Translations under genes and position numbers: made by a program
Notes under the pieces: generated by a model
What the model was told of the DNA's origin: nothing
Databases searched by the model: none
Seen by the model: only the letters and a program-made list of their open reading frames with translations
Assembly (NCBI RefSeq): GCF_003987185.1
Contig: NZ_PIPS01000001.1
Span: 806,001 to 870,000, forward strand
Reading direction: 5' to 3'
From: Idiomarina aquatica
GTDB taxonomy: Bacteria > Pseudomonadota > Gammaproteobacteria > Enterobacterales > Alteromonadaceae
Length of the DNA: 64,000 nt
Shown: positions 53,701-61,283 of the stretch, in pieces
Numbering within the stretch: position 1 is the first letter of the stretch
Layout: the number at the start of each line of letters is the position of its first letter

Positions 53701-53800
53701 GTACATTCAGTGCTTTCAAGCGCTCTAATAAAAAACGCGCCCGCTCTACGTAAAAACAGTGTATAACGAGGGCATGTGATGATGTAGTTGTGGTAGTCAT
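50720..53800 (-). CDS. Multidomain glycosyltransferase: RgpF-like domain + GT2 + unassigned C-terminal region
   Basis: 1026 residues, no signal peptide. Residues about 10-270 match the rhamnan synthesis F (RgpF) family (ALVIHCFYVERARFLLERL; ENRGMDILPFL; VTKLHIKRG; WGFFAGTMF). Residues about 355-610 are a GT2 domain (SIVIPVFNQPNLTLQCLTSL; GSDVATRVV; VVFLNNDTEL, a DxD-type site; INGQEDVDLCLRLSAITGK). The remaining 400 residues look GT-B-like, with VGVVSASNAFRLSASDILQ and SDAFICLDSTVAIERADDL, but I cannot name the family. It is probably a polymerising or chain-building transferase; RgpF homology and the adjoining rml genes suggest a rhamnose-containing glycan. Confidence 0.85.
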   Translation of the reverse strand: MTTTTTSSHALVIHCFYVERARFLLERLKALNVHVDLWITCPPESNDSIVSVIENLGLSAHVRVFENRGMDILPFLKLLPELIEHSYEIVTKLHIKRGADELSAIWGNQLLGDMLSDDYIQAVNEVLKRDSAVRIAGLAPFFLSAKRLAFKNGETIREITDAVDLLNLPDRDWGFFAGTMFSAKPTTLSSLVSWCQKNEHKFESNYSADGQWVHALERLFALVAVSNCSPLENEAVTSTHAPEVALLHKGSQSLADRAFVVQRVGIGQGINQAYTRELAESLLHLEQNHRLFNEAQLLDVEAYPTEGAITGAIDSITYYLTIGQYSEQLSYSVAWQLAKYNQKHVDWSNWQKRKKQSGLVSIVIPVFNQPNLTLQCLTSLFSVDNATEFEVICVDNGSDVATRVVLAKMAGKHKNLKILRNKRNLNFALGCNIGFVASRGQYVVFLNNDTELTNGWLDRLIERLTVGDVFAAQPQLVYPDGDIQCMGVVFSHKSPLGYPIYAKMSPSECHAEKPRTFKAVTAACVAFNSEEFALVKGFDPIFINGQEDVDLCLRLSAITGKQAAYVPDSVVVHHESKSEGRRLNIEQNRWVYVQRWNNHIVADDLRHYEADGFAVLDWKVDKLDRAREIQVYRPRLEKVRHFPELTELTTLASTNKLLRAGHYVEAMQGYWHVAKTLGNEFRTLIHSFEQTKRYWLRSRNASTRRVGVVSASNAFRLSASDILQSSAEFQLIDCEDLSNCTVSSLDALFDSLVTKPLDVLLVRSASDITILYHQLILAVGYQLVWGAKVILVPNEGLVQALVDISVDDGQPVPVVCSGQLVELQRSSISEALLAAQADAIIELPLIRTSQRYRFLNDIRESARGNLGIKINGVSLAAFGKYVINSHKVFDVDVSASKGVPIQLFASDAFICLDSTVAIERADDLTLLINDAYILGIPIIINKEVSECLSITARKRITTIVDTEKKLTEVLSRLTPKLLLANGDDCVVEEDYCAGVQASLLKQFIAKIEHPRAQQLHWRNFFSDIIR

Positions 53801-53811
53801 TCAATCAGACG

Positions 53812-56454
53812 TTAACCGAATGCTTTTAATCTTAACTGCAGGACACATTCACCATTTTGGCGTTCATGATTCAGGCGGTTGAGAGCGTCGTCATTCAAGA
53901 TCAATTCAAACTGCGGATCGTGGCCAATACTAATAAAGCAGGTTTGTTGTTTTTCGTCCTCAAAGTTATTAAATACCTCAAGATGACCCAAGTGCTTAAG
54001 TTCAGCAATAGAGTGAGACCAGAGCCAAAGCGGTTGACCATCATTTCCTGAGATAGCTATCGAGTCCACAATAAAACACCCCTCAATGCCCGCAAAGTCC
54101 AACCTCAACCTTCTAATTTCAGCATTATCTTTTGGAAGCTCAAAACTCAGTTTCGCGAAGCCCTCATTAAGCCGATAGGAACGCTTCACTGTTTTATCTT
54201 CTGAAAAACCTTCGTCCTTCCGACACCAGTATAGTGTCGCTTCTGCATTTTTTCTTTGCTGTGATGCCTGTAAATCTCGTACCTTAAAGTCCCCTAATCG
54301 TATTTTTTGAACATGCTCGTGGTCGACAAGTGTCAGCCCTTGCGCCCTTCGAGACAAGTTTTCCATAACGGTTGCAAAACTTGTTAACAAAGCTTCTGAC
54401 AATTCGATACCATAATGTTTCAACAGGCTATTTAACAGTGCCTGTTTCGAAATGAGTTGATCATCAGCCGGCTTTGCAATCGACGTAATAGTCGTCAGCG
54501 TAATAATTAAGCCTCGATACAGCACCAACTCGAACGGCAACTCATGTTCAAACGACCATTCTAAGTCGATAAAAACTGTGTAGCTATTATTGTTACCTAC
54601 TACCAAGTTACGAGGAACGGCATCTAGGTAGTCTTTCGGTAGCCAACGAGTAAACTGCTGCCAGGCATGTTGCTCATCAGGCAATTCAATACTTGTGACC
54701 TCAAGTAAATCGCGTTCCAAGGCTGATACCCAAATATCGATCACGTCTATTAAGTCAGTGATTTGCCAATCTTTTCTTTGCAACGCCTGATGAACCAGTT
54801 GGCTATGGAGTCTGCCATGAACGTAATCTTCTACTGCAAAGTCATTATTAGGCCAATCAGACGAAACTTTACGACGATTTACGTCAATTTTACGGTCACT
54901 AGCGGTAAACACGATTTCCTGACTTGCCGCCTGCGTTCGTTTGGGTGAGTAATAACTTGCCAACCTAGAAGATAATATATCAGAGGGGCTCTCATCAACT
55001 GGCGGGACGTTAGTGCCGTTATCTTTTCGGGCGAACATCAAAAAAGAGTTTGCCAGATCTGCAGAAAGGCCATTACGACTAATAACATCCCAAGCACTTT
55101 CTAACGAAAATAACGGGTTAGCGATGCCCTGCCGGTCATAATAGGCGGTATTTGCCAGCAAACTGCCCAACTCAAAATTTTCATTGTTATAACCCGCCGG
55201 GTGAACAATAAGACTAGGTAGTTTATAGTCGGGCAAAGATAAGTGAGTTTGAACACTAGAGAACCCGGCTTTTTTTATGCGCTTCTCCAGCTCTTTGCGA
55301 CCAAACGTAATTGGCGTATTCTCCCCGTACGTGTCGTTAATACCGGCCATTAGCCCAACACCGTGATCTTCTGGTGCACCGGCAAAATACTTCAAACCGA
55401 GCTGATTTTCGATCGCAACAATAAGCTGTCCGCCAGGTTTTAAATACGTTAGCGCTCGCTGCAGGACATAGTGAATGGGATCGTCAGCATCAACATATAT
55501 TTGTGAATATTCGAGCACACCGATTAAGGTGACAACATCAAACTGCGCTTCAAACGGCACGTCCTGTAACTTATCCTGAATAATTGTCACATTTTTCAGA
55601 TCGCGGCAACGCTCAGCCGCTATCGTGGCGCGCTGTATACTGCCTTCAACCGCAACCACTTGCCCAGCGTGCTCTCCTAAAAACCGCGTGATCGCACCAC
55701 ACCCGCAACCGAGCTCTAAAACACTCGCACCAGCAAGGTCCCCAACAAAAGGCCTCAGCAGGTTGGTTCGGTCAGCTGATAAATGGTACTCGCTCGGCCA
55801 ATCAGTTTGATGCGGTAAGAGTTCCGATGAAAACACACTGACATCGTTACAGGACTTTACAGCATCCAAGATGCGTTGCTCTATCGCATCTCCATCAGAG
55901 TAACCAAATTCGTCATCGGATAGTCGCGCCCAAACGTTGTTTTCAGGTAAAAACGCGTAGGCATCTCCCAAAAGCTGATCAATACTGTCCAATTTAAGTG
56001 ATTTATTGGCTAGCTTTCGCTCATGAATCATAAAATTTATATCGTAACCCACTTCGTTAGTTAACTGTTCTTTTTGATTCTGAATACGGGCACTAGACAG
56101 TTGCTTTGAGAACTGGAAATCAAAACTGAAACTGCTCGATAACTGAAAATAGTGTTCGGCAATATCAACGTGATCAGCTAGATAGTTGGCTTTGGCTAAA
56201 CTGTTGTAAATACCACCAAGAACCAGCGATGCAGACTCATATTGAGCAGATGAAGGTGCCGTGGAACCTTTACCGATGAAGCACCTAGCTGTATCGAAAT
56301 CACCGTATTGATAACACGCAACAGCGAGCTTCATTAATGATTGAGCAGATAACGAACTAGAAATGCTTCCACACTCGGCATGTAACGTTTTCCAGTCGCC
56401 CACGTACCATGCGGATTCTATGGTTCCATTAATTTCGTGATTTTTTGGTGGCAT
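53812..56454 (-). CDS. SAM-dependent methyltransferase with kinase-like region, glycan locus
   Basis: 880 residues. Residues 35-130 look like TPR-type helices. The class I methyltransferase domain is near 230-420: VLELGCGCGAITRFL (motif I), VVAVEGS, FDVVTLIGVLEYS and YLKPGGQLIVAIENQLGLKY. Residues about 540-720 resemble an aminoglycoside-phosphotransferase or WbdD-type kinase, with the catalytic-loop pattern DAVPRNLVV near 610 and FIDLEW near 628. The last 150 residues are beta-rich. WbdD proteins combine methyltransferase and kinase to cap O-polysaccharide chains, so chain termination or methylation is a reasonable guess. The kinase part is inferred from pattern only. Confidence 0.78.
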   Translation of the reverse strand: MPPKNHEINGTIESAWYVGDWKTLHAECGSISSSLSAQSLMKLAVACYQYGDFDTARCFIGKGSTAPSSAQYESASLVLGGIYNSLAKANYLADHVDIAEHYFQLSSSFSFDFQFSKQLSSARIQNQKEQLTNEVGYDINFMIHERKLANKSLKLDSIDQLLGDAYAFLPENNVWARLSDDEFGYSDGDAIEQRILDAVKSCNDVSVFSSELLPHQTDWPSEYHLSADRTNLLRPFVGDLAGASVLELGCGCGAITRFLGEHAGQVVAVEGSIQRATIAAERCRDLKNVTIIQDKLQDVPFEAQFDVVTLIGVLEYSQIYVDADDPIHYVLQRALTYLKPGGQLIVAIENQLGLKYFAGAPEDHGVGLMAGINDTYGENTPITFGRKELEKRIKKAGFSSVQTHLSLPDYKLPSLIVHPAGYNNENFELGSLLANTAYYDRQGIANPLFSLESAWDVISRNGLSADLANSFLMFARKDNGTNVPPVDESPSDILSSRLASYYSPKRTQAASQEIVFTASDRKIDVNRRKVSSDWPNNDFAVEDYVHGRLHSQLVHQALQRKDWQITDLIDVIDIWVSALERDLLEVTSIELPDEQHAWQQFTRWLPKDYLDAVPRNLVVGNNNSYTVFIDLEWSFEHELPFELVLYRGLIITLTTITSIAKPADDQLISKQALLNSLLKHYGIELSEALLTSFATVMENLSRRAQGLTLVDHEHVQKIRLGDFKVRDLQASQQRKNAEATLYWCRKDEGFSEDKTVKRSYRLNEGFAKLSFELPKDNAEIRRLRLDFAGIEGCFIVDSIAISGNDGQPLWLWSHSIAELKHLGHLEVFNNFEDEKQQTCFISIGHDPQFELILNDDALNRLNHERQNGECVLQLRLKAFG

Positions 56455-56463
56455 GTTATTTTA

Positions 56464-57126
56464 TTACTCTTGGTTCAAGTCAAGCAAGCAGGCCGTAGAC
56501 AATACGCTGGTTATGCAATTTGATTCTAGCCATTTATTAGCGTTATTTACCTCACTCCAGCTTGACACAAAAACAAAGTCCAAACCAGCGTATTGTGCAG
56601 ACTCGTGGTCGTATTTGCTATCACCAATAAAAAGTGCTGGCTGCTGAATATTCCCAGTTTCTAATTCACGATCCAAGATGTCTTTTTTGGGAGTGGGGCT
56701 GCCAAAAATACCACCATCAAAAAGTGATGCTAACCCCCGTTTTTCAAACACCAATCTCAGCTCATCTTGGTCGCCGCCAGATACAATCAACCAACGGCTG
56801 TCGGGGGTTTGTTTGCGGAGCTTCTCAAGCCCTTCGGCAACGTCGCAAGTTAATAAGCCATCAACAACCTCTGTTGCATAGCGCTCTAGCAACTCATCAA
56901 GCCCTGGACCTTTAATATTACCTGCGATTTCCTCTAAGAAGTGTGCGAACTTTTTGTACCGTGATATACCTCCATTTTCGGTATGATACTTAACAAAGGT
57001 ACTAGCTGCCTTTTCACCATAGGGTAACGTAGCCTTATAAAAGGCCTTGGTTTTTACGTGGTTTGAATTTAGAACAACACCATCGCAATCAAAAACTAGT
57101 GTCTTATATTGACTCACGCTTCGCAT
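56464..57126 (-). CDS. HAD-superfamily phosphatase
   Basis: 220 residues. The ATG shares one base with the TGA of the epimerase gene upstream. HAD motifs in order: LVFDCDGVVLNSN (DxD nucleophile), IVSGG (Ser of motif II), SPTPKKDIL (Lys) and IGDSKYDHESA (acidic motif IV). The cap region at 20-90 resembles phosphoglycolate phosphatase-type enzymes. In this operon it probably removes a phosphate from a sugar intermediate before cytidylyl activation. Substrate unknown. Confidence 0.85.
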   Translation of the reverse strand: MRSVSQYKTLVFDCDGVVLNSNHVKTKAFYKATLPYGEKAASTFVKYHTENGGISRYKKFAHFLEEIAGNIKGPGLDELLERYATEVVDGLLTCDVAEGLEKLRKQTPDSRWLIVSGGDQDELRLVFEKRGLASLFDGGIFGSPTPKKDILDRELETGNIQQPALFIGDSKYDHESAQYAGLDFVFVSSWSEVNNANKWLESNCITSVLSTACLLDLNQE

Positions 57127-58067
57127 CAATTAATTTGCCTTTCTTGTGCCCACTCAATCATTTTTAACATACCGTCGCTAAAATTAGTTAAGCTTTTGAC
57201 GTAAGAACCTTCGAGCAATCGAGTAGGATCTCCGGTTTGTCCATGAATGTCGCCCCTAGTTGAGCCTGAAAACTGTGTAGGCTTAGCGAGCTTGACTTTA
57301 TTTTCGATAAATGTGCATACCTCATTTACTGTTGTGCCCTTACCAGTACAAACATTAATAATGCTTTTAGCCTTTACATTGGCCTCTAAAACTGAAACAA
57401 AGGCTTGAACCACATCATCGATGTAAACAAAATCACGAAACCTATCACCGCTGCCCTTTACAAGAATTTGTTTCTGTCTCAAAGCTTGTGCCAAATATAT
57501 ACTTGCCATACCCTGATTAAGGTTATCTAAATTCTGTCCTGGCCCATAAACATTGAACAGCCTCAGTGATGTACAATTTATTCCATATTCTTTCGAGTAC
57601 AGACTCAGGTAACGTTCACTTGCAAGCTTACCTACAGCATAAAATGATACAGGGTTAACTGTTTGCTCTTCACTTAATAATAATGGATTTTCCTGTTCTC
57701 CATAAACAGTTGCAGAACTAGCAAAAATAAACTTTTTTATATTCTTCTCTATTGCAATTTGTAACAAATTAAGTGTGGAGGTCACATTGGCATTAAGATC
57801 ATAGATGGGATCTGAATAACTTACATCAGCACTACTTTGCCCTGCGATGTGAAGAATGCCATCAAAACTATACGCTGCTAACAGACTTTTTAAGTGAGAA
57901 GAACTTACATCAAGCTTAATAAATTCCACATCACTAGGTATATTTTCTAACTTCCCTGTAGATAAGTTATCTACACCAACGACCTTGTAATTTCTTTTCA
58001 ATAGATCCTTTGCAACAGCTGCTCCTATAAAGCCTGCTACCCCCGTAATAAGTACGTGTCGTTGCAT
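57126..58067 (-). CDS. NAD-dependent sugar epimerase/dehydratase (extended SDR)
   Basis: 313 residues. ITGVAGFIGAAVAKDLLKR is the NAD-binding motif; SSATVYGE and YAVGKLASERYLSLY give the Ser and Tyr-xxx-Lys catalytic residues; GINCTSLRLFNVYGPGQN and RDFVYIDDVVQAFV are typical of GalE/WbpP-type epimerases. It is probably an epimerase of a nucleotide- or free-sugar intermediate. It is translationally coupled to the HAD phosphatase and follows the cytidylyltransferase with a 6-nt gap. Confidence 0.88.
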   Translation of the reverse strand: MQRHVLITGVAGFIGAAVAKDLLKRNYKVVGVDNLSTGKLENIPSDVEFIKLDVSSSHLKSLLAAYSFDGILHIAGQSSADVSYSDPIYDLNANVTSTLNLLQIAIEKNIKKFIFASSATVYGEQENPLLLSEEQTVNPVSFYAVGKLASERYLSLYSKEYGINCTSLRLFNVYGPGQNLDNLNQGMASIYLAQALRQKQILVKGSGDRFRDFVYIDDVVQAFVSVLEANVKAKSIINVCTGKGTTVNEVCTFIENKVKLAKPTQFSGSTRGDIHGQTGDPTRLLEGSYVKSLTNFSDGMLKMIEWAQERQIN

Positions 58068-58073
58068 GATGAT

Positions 58074-58778
58074 TTATCCTAGTTTGTTTTTACGAAGCCA
58101 ATTTTCAGTTCTACCTAGATCTTCAATCGTGTGTACATCAAAGCTCTCATCTACCACTAATGGTTTTATTCTATCACCCAGAAACGTCCATGGTTTTTGG
58201 CCTTTAGCACTATAAAACGAGTTTTTTAAATTCATTGCCCAAAAACTGTGGCAAAGAAAAAAGCAATCACTGAGCTCTTGTCTATTAGTGGAAACATTTT
58301 CCTCTCCAAAGTCAAAAAAAGGAATTAACTCTCCGCTATCATTTAATGTTTTTGCCCTATACGGGTGGTGATCTTGATCTTGATAAACAGGTACAACAGC
58401 AGACAACTCCGGCTCAGCTTTCAATATTTCAACCGCTGTTTTGATCCATTCCGGCTTTATGGTTCCGGTATTTGCCATTAATACTACTAACACATCAGTA
58501 CTTTCATCAATTTTCTGTAAAGCATGTCGTATAACATCAAGGTGTTTAGCTGTTGCTGTAGCAAGCTCTAACGGCCTGACTATTTTCGTGTAACCTATTT
58601 CCTCTGCAGCTGAAAGAATCTTGTCACAGTCACTGCTCACATAGAATTCATCAATTACCCCGGATTTTTTCGCGGCAGATGCTGGATAGTACAATAACGG
58701 TTTGCCTAAAACTGGTAGTACATTTTTATCTTTAAGAGTGTTACCGCCTCTTCCCGTTAATAAAGCTGTTATTTTCAT
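58074..58778 (-). CDS. Cytidylyltransferase family protein (CMP-sugar synthetase-like)
   Basis: 234 residues. ALLTGRGGNTLKDKNVLPVL, then GKPLLYYPASAA, is the start of the acylneuraminate/KDO cytidylyltransferase fold, although the usual ARxGSKR(L/I) motif reads TGRGGNTLKDKN. Later parts are FYVSSDCDKIL, RPLELATATAKHLDVIRHAL and VLMANTGTIKPEWI, equivalent to LLQPTSP. These enzymes join CTP to a 2-keto-3-deoxy sugar acid or a related substrate. Neighbours are two aldolase-type genes and a HAD phosphatase but no NeuB or KdsA, so the substrate is probably not a standard sialic acid. Confidence 0.82.
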   Translation of the reverse strand: MKITALLTGRGGNTLKDKNVLPVLGKPLLYYPASAAKKSGVIDEFYVSSDCDKILSAAEEIGYTKIVRPLELATATAKHLDVIRHALQKIDESTDVLVVLMANTGTIKPEWIKTAVEILKAEPELSAVVPVYQDQDHHPYRAKTLNDSGELIPFFDFGEENVSTNRQELSDCFFLCHSFWAMNLKNSFYSAKGQKPWTFLGDRIKPLVVDESFDVHTIEDLGRTENWLRKNKLG

Positions 58779-58807
58779 TTCTAATTATCTCTATATAAAT
58801 TGTGTAT

Positions 58808-59557
58808 TCAACAGCGGTTCGAGGTGAAAATAAATTTGCATGCCTCGGTAAAAATATTCACATCGACCGAGTAGGCGATGTAGTCAAAGCCCTGCTGTTT
58901 AAATTTTTTAAGGTTTTCAAGGCTATCACAAAACGTTCCCAGCGCGACATCTGCTGCCTTTGCTTGCTCAGCTATTTTCTGCATCAACTCGGTCACTTCC
59001 GGAGCATCAACTTCGCCCGGTTTACCGACTGATTGCGATAAGTCGTATGGGCCGATAAACAGTACATCAATGCCCGGAATCGCAAGGATCTCTTCTAGGT
59101 TATTGACGCCTTCTACCCCCTCAACCTGCAAGATCAGTAACTTTTCATTCGCTGATGAAAAATAATCACTTTTGTCCTGCGTTCCAAAGTTTGCTGCACG
59201 CACGAAACGGCACACACCGCGACTGCCTTTCGGGTGAAACTTGGCCGCCGAAACAGCTTGCTTGGCCTGTGCAACCGTATTAACGTTTGGCACTTGAACG
59301 CCATCAGCCCCCGAGTCCAATGCACTACCTATGCTGTGCTCGTCATTCGACTTAGCCCGGATAATTGAATGGACTCCGCCTAATTTAGCTGCTCTTACAT
59401 GGTTATGGACCGTTTCATAAGATACTGGACCATGCTCCATATCGATAATGATAAAGTCCAACCCCGCATAACCGCATGCCTCAACGAACGCACTGTCGGT
59501 GGTCTTACTAAAACACCCTAGTGCGGTTCGAGCCTGAAACGTTTCTTTTAGTGACAT
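58808..59557 (-). CDS. HpcH/HpaI-family aldolase
   Basis: 249 residues. The family joins or splits pyruvate (or a 2-keto acid) and an aldehyde with a divalent metal. Visible are FIIIDMEHGPVSYETVHNHV, ADGVQVPNVNTVAQAKQAV (Arg-poor variant of the usual GxxVPxV), GSRGVCRFVRAANFG, VEGVEGVNNLEEI (metal Glu), FIGPYDLSQSVG (metal Asp) and a C-terminal CDSLENLKKFKQQGFDYIAYSVD. Most members degrade aromatic acids or sugar acids; inside a glycan operon it more likely builds or trims a keto-sugar acid. It lies 9 nt after the HMGL-like gene. Confidence 0.87.
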   Translation of the reverse strand: MSLKETFQARTALGCFSKTTDSAFVEACGYAGLDFIIIDMEHGPVSYETVHNHVRAAKLGGVHSIIRAKSNDEHSIGSALDSGADGVQVPNVNTVAQAKQAVSAAKFHPKGSRGVCRFVRAANFGTQDKSDYFSSANEKLLILQVEGVEGVNNLEEILAIPGIDVLFIGPYDLSQSVGKPGEVDAPEVTELMQKIAEQAKAADVALGTFCDSLENLKKFKQQGFDYIAYSVDVNIFTEACKFIFTSNRC

Positions 59558-59566
59558 TTATCCCTC

Positions 59567-61165
59567 TCACAAGCCGTAAATGCTTTTCGCTGGCAACGAG
59601 TACCGCGTTGGTGTCAGTGATGTCAACGGCACAACATCACCCGACTCAACATACGTATGGAACAGCGCGTTCATTTCAACATTTCGCGGATCATCCGCAC
59701 CATACCCATCAAATCCGACCATCGATACAGAAGATGCTTTACCACTGTTTATTACCGCTAACGCATACGCCACAACTAACGATGTCGGAACCGTACAGGA
59801 ATGCTCATTAAATACAAAAGTATTCGCTTTAACATTCAAACCAAAATCATAAATTTCTTTAGAGCTTAACGAGCTTTTCACATCATCAGGCAACATACTA
59901 TATGGCGTTATCAGCGGGTGGGGCAACTTCGCGTGCTGGTCGCAATCTGCCAGTAGCCTGACTGGATGACAGGCAATACGAATATCGATAAGACTAGCAT
60001 CAATATCTGATTGGGTATTAAGTGCCAGAACCAGCGGTTTATTTATTTTGATATGACGTTCAATAGCTACCTTATGACTTTTTATACCGGGCCCCGTGCC
60101 TATCAACAGAACTTCCCGACCTTCAAACACCGACGATGGGGACCAGCCGCCTGATGCCTCACCATTATAGAAATGACGCGCCGTATCTAACGTATCAAAG
60201 CTGAACTTCTTGCCGCCCTCCTTACGCAGGTGCTCAATCACGGCCAACACGTCTTCTTCGCTGAAACGAGCGTCGCTGAGCATTTCCTGAATATAGGTCG
60301 GGTGGATACCGTATTTGCCTGACAAGTAGTAGTATGGATTCGTACCCCAGCCATAATGCTGTTGCATCGGCTTAAAGTACTTACGGATGATGGTCATCAG
60401 TGGCACGATATTCAGTGGTGTTCCGCGACGCTGCGCAATCTCAATTGCCAGCTCTTCGGTGCGCGAGTTACCCGGTCCCCGTCCCATACCGGTTACCGTA
60501 GCATCAACCCAAGTCACGCCGTCATCCAGTGCTCGCAGGGTGTTAGACAGTGCCAGACCCAGATTATCATGAGTGTGGATACCCAACTCGCCTTTCCATT
60601 CGCTGCGCAGCCAGCCAATGATGTCAGACGCTTGATCGGGACTCATGCTGCCCATGCTATCGGCGAAGTACAGTGCGTCCAGCTCATAACCCGAGGCCAC
60701 TTTTGCAAGCGCTTTAATTTCCGCTTCGCTTCTATCAGCTACCTGCATCAGGTTAAAACCGACCAAGTAGCCCTTATCTTTTAGCCAACTTACCGCGTCC
60801 AGCGCTTCCTCAAACTCATGCACATGGCAGGCAATACGGACTAAATCAACCGGCGAATCCGATGCTGAGGCCGGAAACAACGTTTCCAGCGCAGTCGTCA
60901 TTGATTCAAGGCCCACCAATTCACTGGCATTGACCATGACTCCAACCGTTAAGCGAGCCGGGATTGGTAGGCTGCACAGATAGTCGTCCGTAGTGTACGC
61001 ACAAGCGCCTTTAAAGCCGCTGTTCTTTAATGAGCGCAGACCAAGCTCCACCATATCGACACCGGCAGCCTCCATGGCTTCGAGATACTCGTTGACCAGC
61101 TCAGGGTCAAAGTTCCAGGCATTATAGTAACCGCCATCTCTTAACGTGCAATCTAACAACTTCAT
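59567..61165 (-). CDS. DRE-TIM (HMGL-like) aldolase fused to a Rossmann-like C-terminal domain
   Basis: 532 residues from the ATG at 61165 (AGG 8 nt upstream); a GTG three codons earlier is possible. Residues 1-290 form an HMG-CoA lyase/4-hydroxy-2-oxovalerate aldolase-type TIM barrel: LLDCTLRDGGYYNAWNFD (Arg-Asp catalytic pair and metal Asp), YFADSMGSMSP and GIHTHDNLGLALSNT (metal His pair), then GMGRGPGNSRTEEL. From about 345 a second domain begins VLLIGTGPGIKSHKVAI and ends near MVGFDGYGADD; it looks like the MptE-like/DUF115 Rossmann domain. The role is unknown; carbon-carbon bond formation with pyruvate in a keto-sugar pathway is the inference. First gene of a tight block of five. Confidence 0.83.
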   Translation of the reverse strand: MKLLDCTLRDGGYYNAWNFDPELVNEYLEAMEAAGVDMVELGLRSLKNSGFKGACAYTTDDYLCSLPIPARLTVGVMVNASELVGLESMTTALETLFPASASDSPVDLVRIACHVHEFEEALDAVSWLKDKGYLVGFNLMQVADRSEAEIKALAKVASGYELDALYFADSMGSMSPDQASDIIGWLRSEWKGELGIHTHDNLGLALSNTLRALDDGVTWVDATVTGMGRGPGNSRTEELAIEIAQRRGTPLNIVPLMTIIRKYFKPMQQHYGWGTNPYYYLSGKYGIHPTYIQEMLSDARFSEEDVLAVIEHLRKEGGKKFSFDTLDTARHFYNGEASGGWSPSSVFEGREVLLIGTGPGIKSHKVAIERHIKINKPLVLALNTQSDIDASLIDIRIACHPVRLLADCDQHAKLPHPLITPYSMLPDDVKSSLSSKEIYDFGLNVKANTFVFNEHSCTVPTSLVVAYALAVINSGKASSVSMVGFDGYGADDPRNVEMNALFHTYVESGDVVPLTSLTPTRYSLPAKSIYGL

Positions 61166-61283
61166 TGAGTTCACCTACATTTTCAAAAAATTAAATTCGA
61201 TTCTAAATTTCAAAATATCGCCACTCTATATAACTAGCTAAAAATTTGTAATCATTTAGCCATCAAAAACACAGTGCTAAAGA

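Noticed and set aside
58808-59557. HpcH/HpaI aldolase as PEP mutase of a phosphonate pathway
   Set aside because: The motifs (DMEHG, GPYDLS) are those of HpcH/HpaI aldolases, not the EDK(x)nNS motif of PEP mutase.
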